Assembly (NCBI GenBank): GCA_021292165.1
Contig: JAHFWL010001016.1
Span: forward strand, 1-64,000
DNA length: 64,000 bases
Reading direction: 5' to 3'
From: Shinisaurus crocodilurus
Taxonomy: Eukaryota > Chordata > Lepidosauria > Squamata > Shinisauridae
Shown here piece by piece: positions 63,791 through 64,000 of this stretch (the first letter of the stretch is position 1; each line of letters starts with the position of its first letter). The translations under genes and the position numbers were made by a program. The notes below the pieces were generated by a model. The model was not told the DNA's origin. It searched no databases and saw only the letters and a program-made list of their open reading frames with translations.

Positions 63791-64000
63791 CTTAGCAAGT
63801 AACAGGAGCAGAAATAGGGGCTTCCCACATAGCCAGCAAATCCCTCTCCCTCCACAAGTAAGCACATCCTCTGTGGCTGAATGCTGTTGTCAAGTAACTA
63901 TTTGCAAGTGCCCAAGACAATGCTCACCCAAAGGGATATACGTTGCTTCACCCTACCTGTGCCATTTTATAACATTTTATATAACGTACTCCATCATCAT
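63791..64000. other. Sequence at window end without recognised feature
   Basis: Nothing recognised. Confidence 0.3.

Larger units (their letters stand above)
23195..64000 (-). other. ARVCF: Upstream intron and 5' flank of ARVCF
   Basis: The AG at 23195-23196 (minus strand) just before the exon suggests an upstream non-coding exon exists. I could not locate it. No exon of a neighbouring gene (for example TANGO2, which flanks ARVCF in mammals) was recognised up to 64000. The split into intron and intergenic DNA is therefore unknown. Confidence 0.55.

Noticed and set aside
1..64000. Bacterial-type operon, defence or CRISPR system
   Set aside because: Intron/exon structure, SINEs, LINEs and low coding density show nuclear DNA of a vertebrate.

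Overview
This is vertebrate, almost certainly squamate (lizard-type), genomic DNA. It is gene-poor and lies around the first coding exon of ARVCF, a p120-catenin family armadillo protein. That exon is the only protein-coding exon I can support. It lies on the minus strand at 22949-23164, with an in-frame stop at 23192-23194, a strong start context and a CAG|GTAAAC donor. Everything below 22949 is then the intron after this exon and runs off the left edge of the window. Everything above about 23195 is the upstream intron and 5' flank. No other ARVCF exon and no neighbouring gene was recognised.

The organism call rests on the repeats. They include many tRNA-headed SINEs of the Sauria type (GTGTGG...TAGTGG head, Bov-B-like tail), a second tRNA-derived SINE family (GGCCATAGCTCAGTGG head), and CR1/L2-clade LINE 3' ends, among them the family whose tail reads CTCTTCTTATGTTC. 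There are also several families of short non-autonomous DNA transposons of hAT, Tigger/pogo and Harbinger type.

Layout. 1-3.5 kb: LINE fragments, some nested, and a hairpin. 3.3-4.1 kb: a large inverted pair of Sauria SINEs around an AT/CA microsatellite. 4.1-6.6 kb: mostly unique. 6.6-7.45 kb: a CpG-richer island that might be an alternative promoter. 7.6-13.2 kb: dense SINEs, a LINE with a perfect 12-bp target duplication, an L2-clade ORF remnant with a 53-bp-period duplication, and a hAT element nested in another hAT element. 13-22.9 kb: LINE ends, SINEs and a cluster of perfect hairpins at 21.9-22.1 kb. 22.95-23.2 kb: the ARVCF exon, with a hAT element just upstream in gene orientation. 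23.7-34.9 kb: mixed, with many short transposons that keep recognisable target duplications. 35-44 kb: sparser, with much unique sequence. 45.1-45.9 kb: a perfect 81-bp inverted repeat flanking about 600 bp. 46-54 kb: SINEs, LINEs and MITEs. 54.6-55.3 kb: an L2-clade LINE carrying a 5S-rRNA-derived SINE with a CR1-type tail. 59.35-60.03 kb: a hAT-like element packed with GAGTC motifs, with a perfect 8-bp target duplication. 61-64 kb: LINE and hAT remnants, then unique sequence.

No operon-like, CRISPR or defence system is present. The most interesting content is the transposon biology (datable nested insertions, unusual subterminal repeats, palindromes) and possible regulatory sequence in the ARVCF intron. 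Family names for repeats come from recognition, not from a database search. Coordinates of diverged repeats are approximate to about 10-20 bp.
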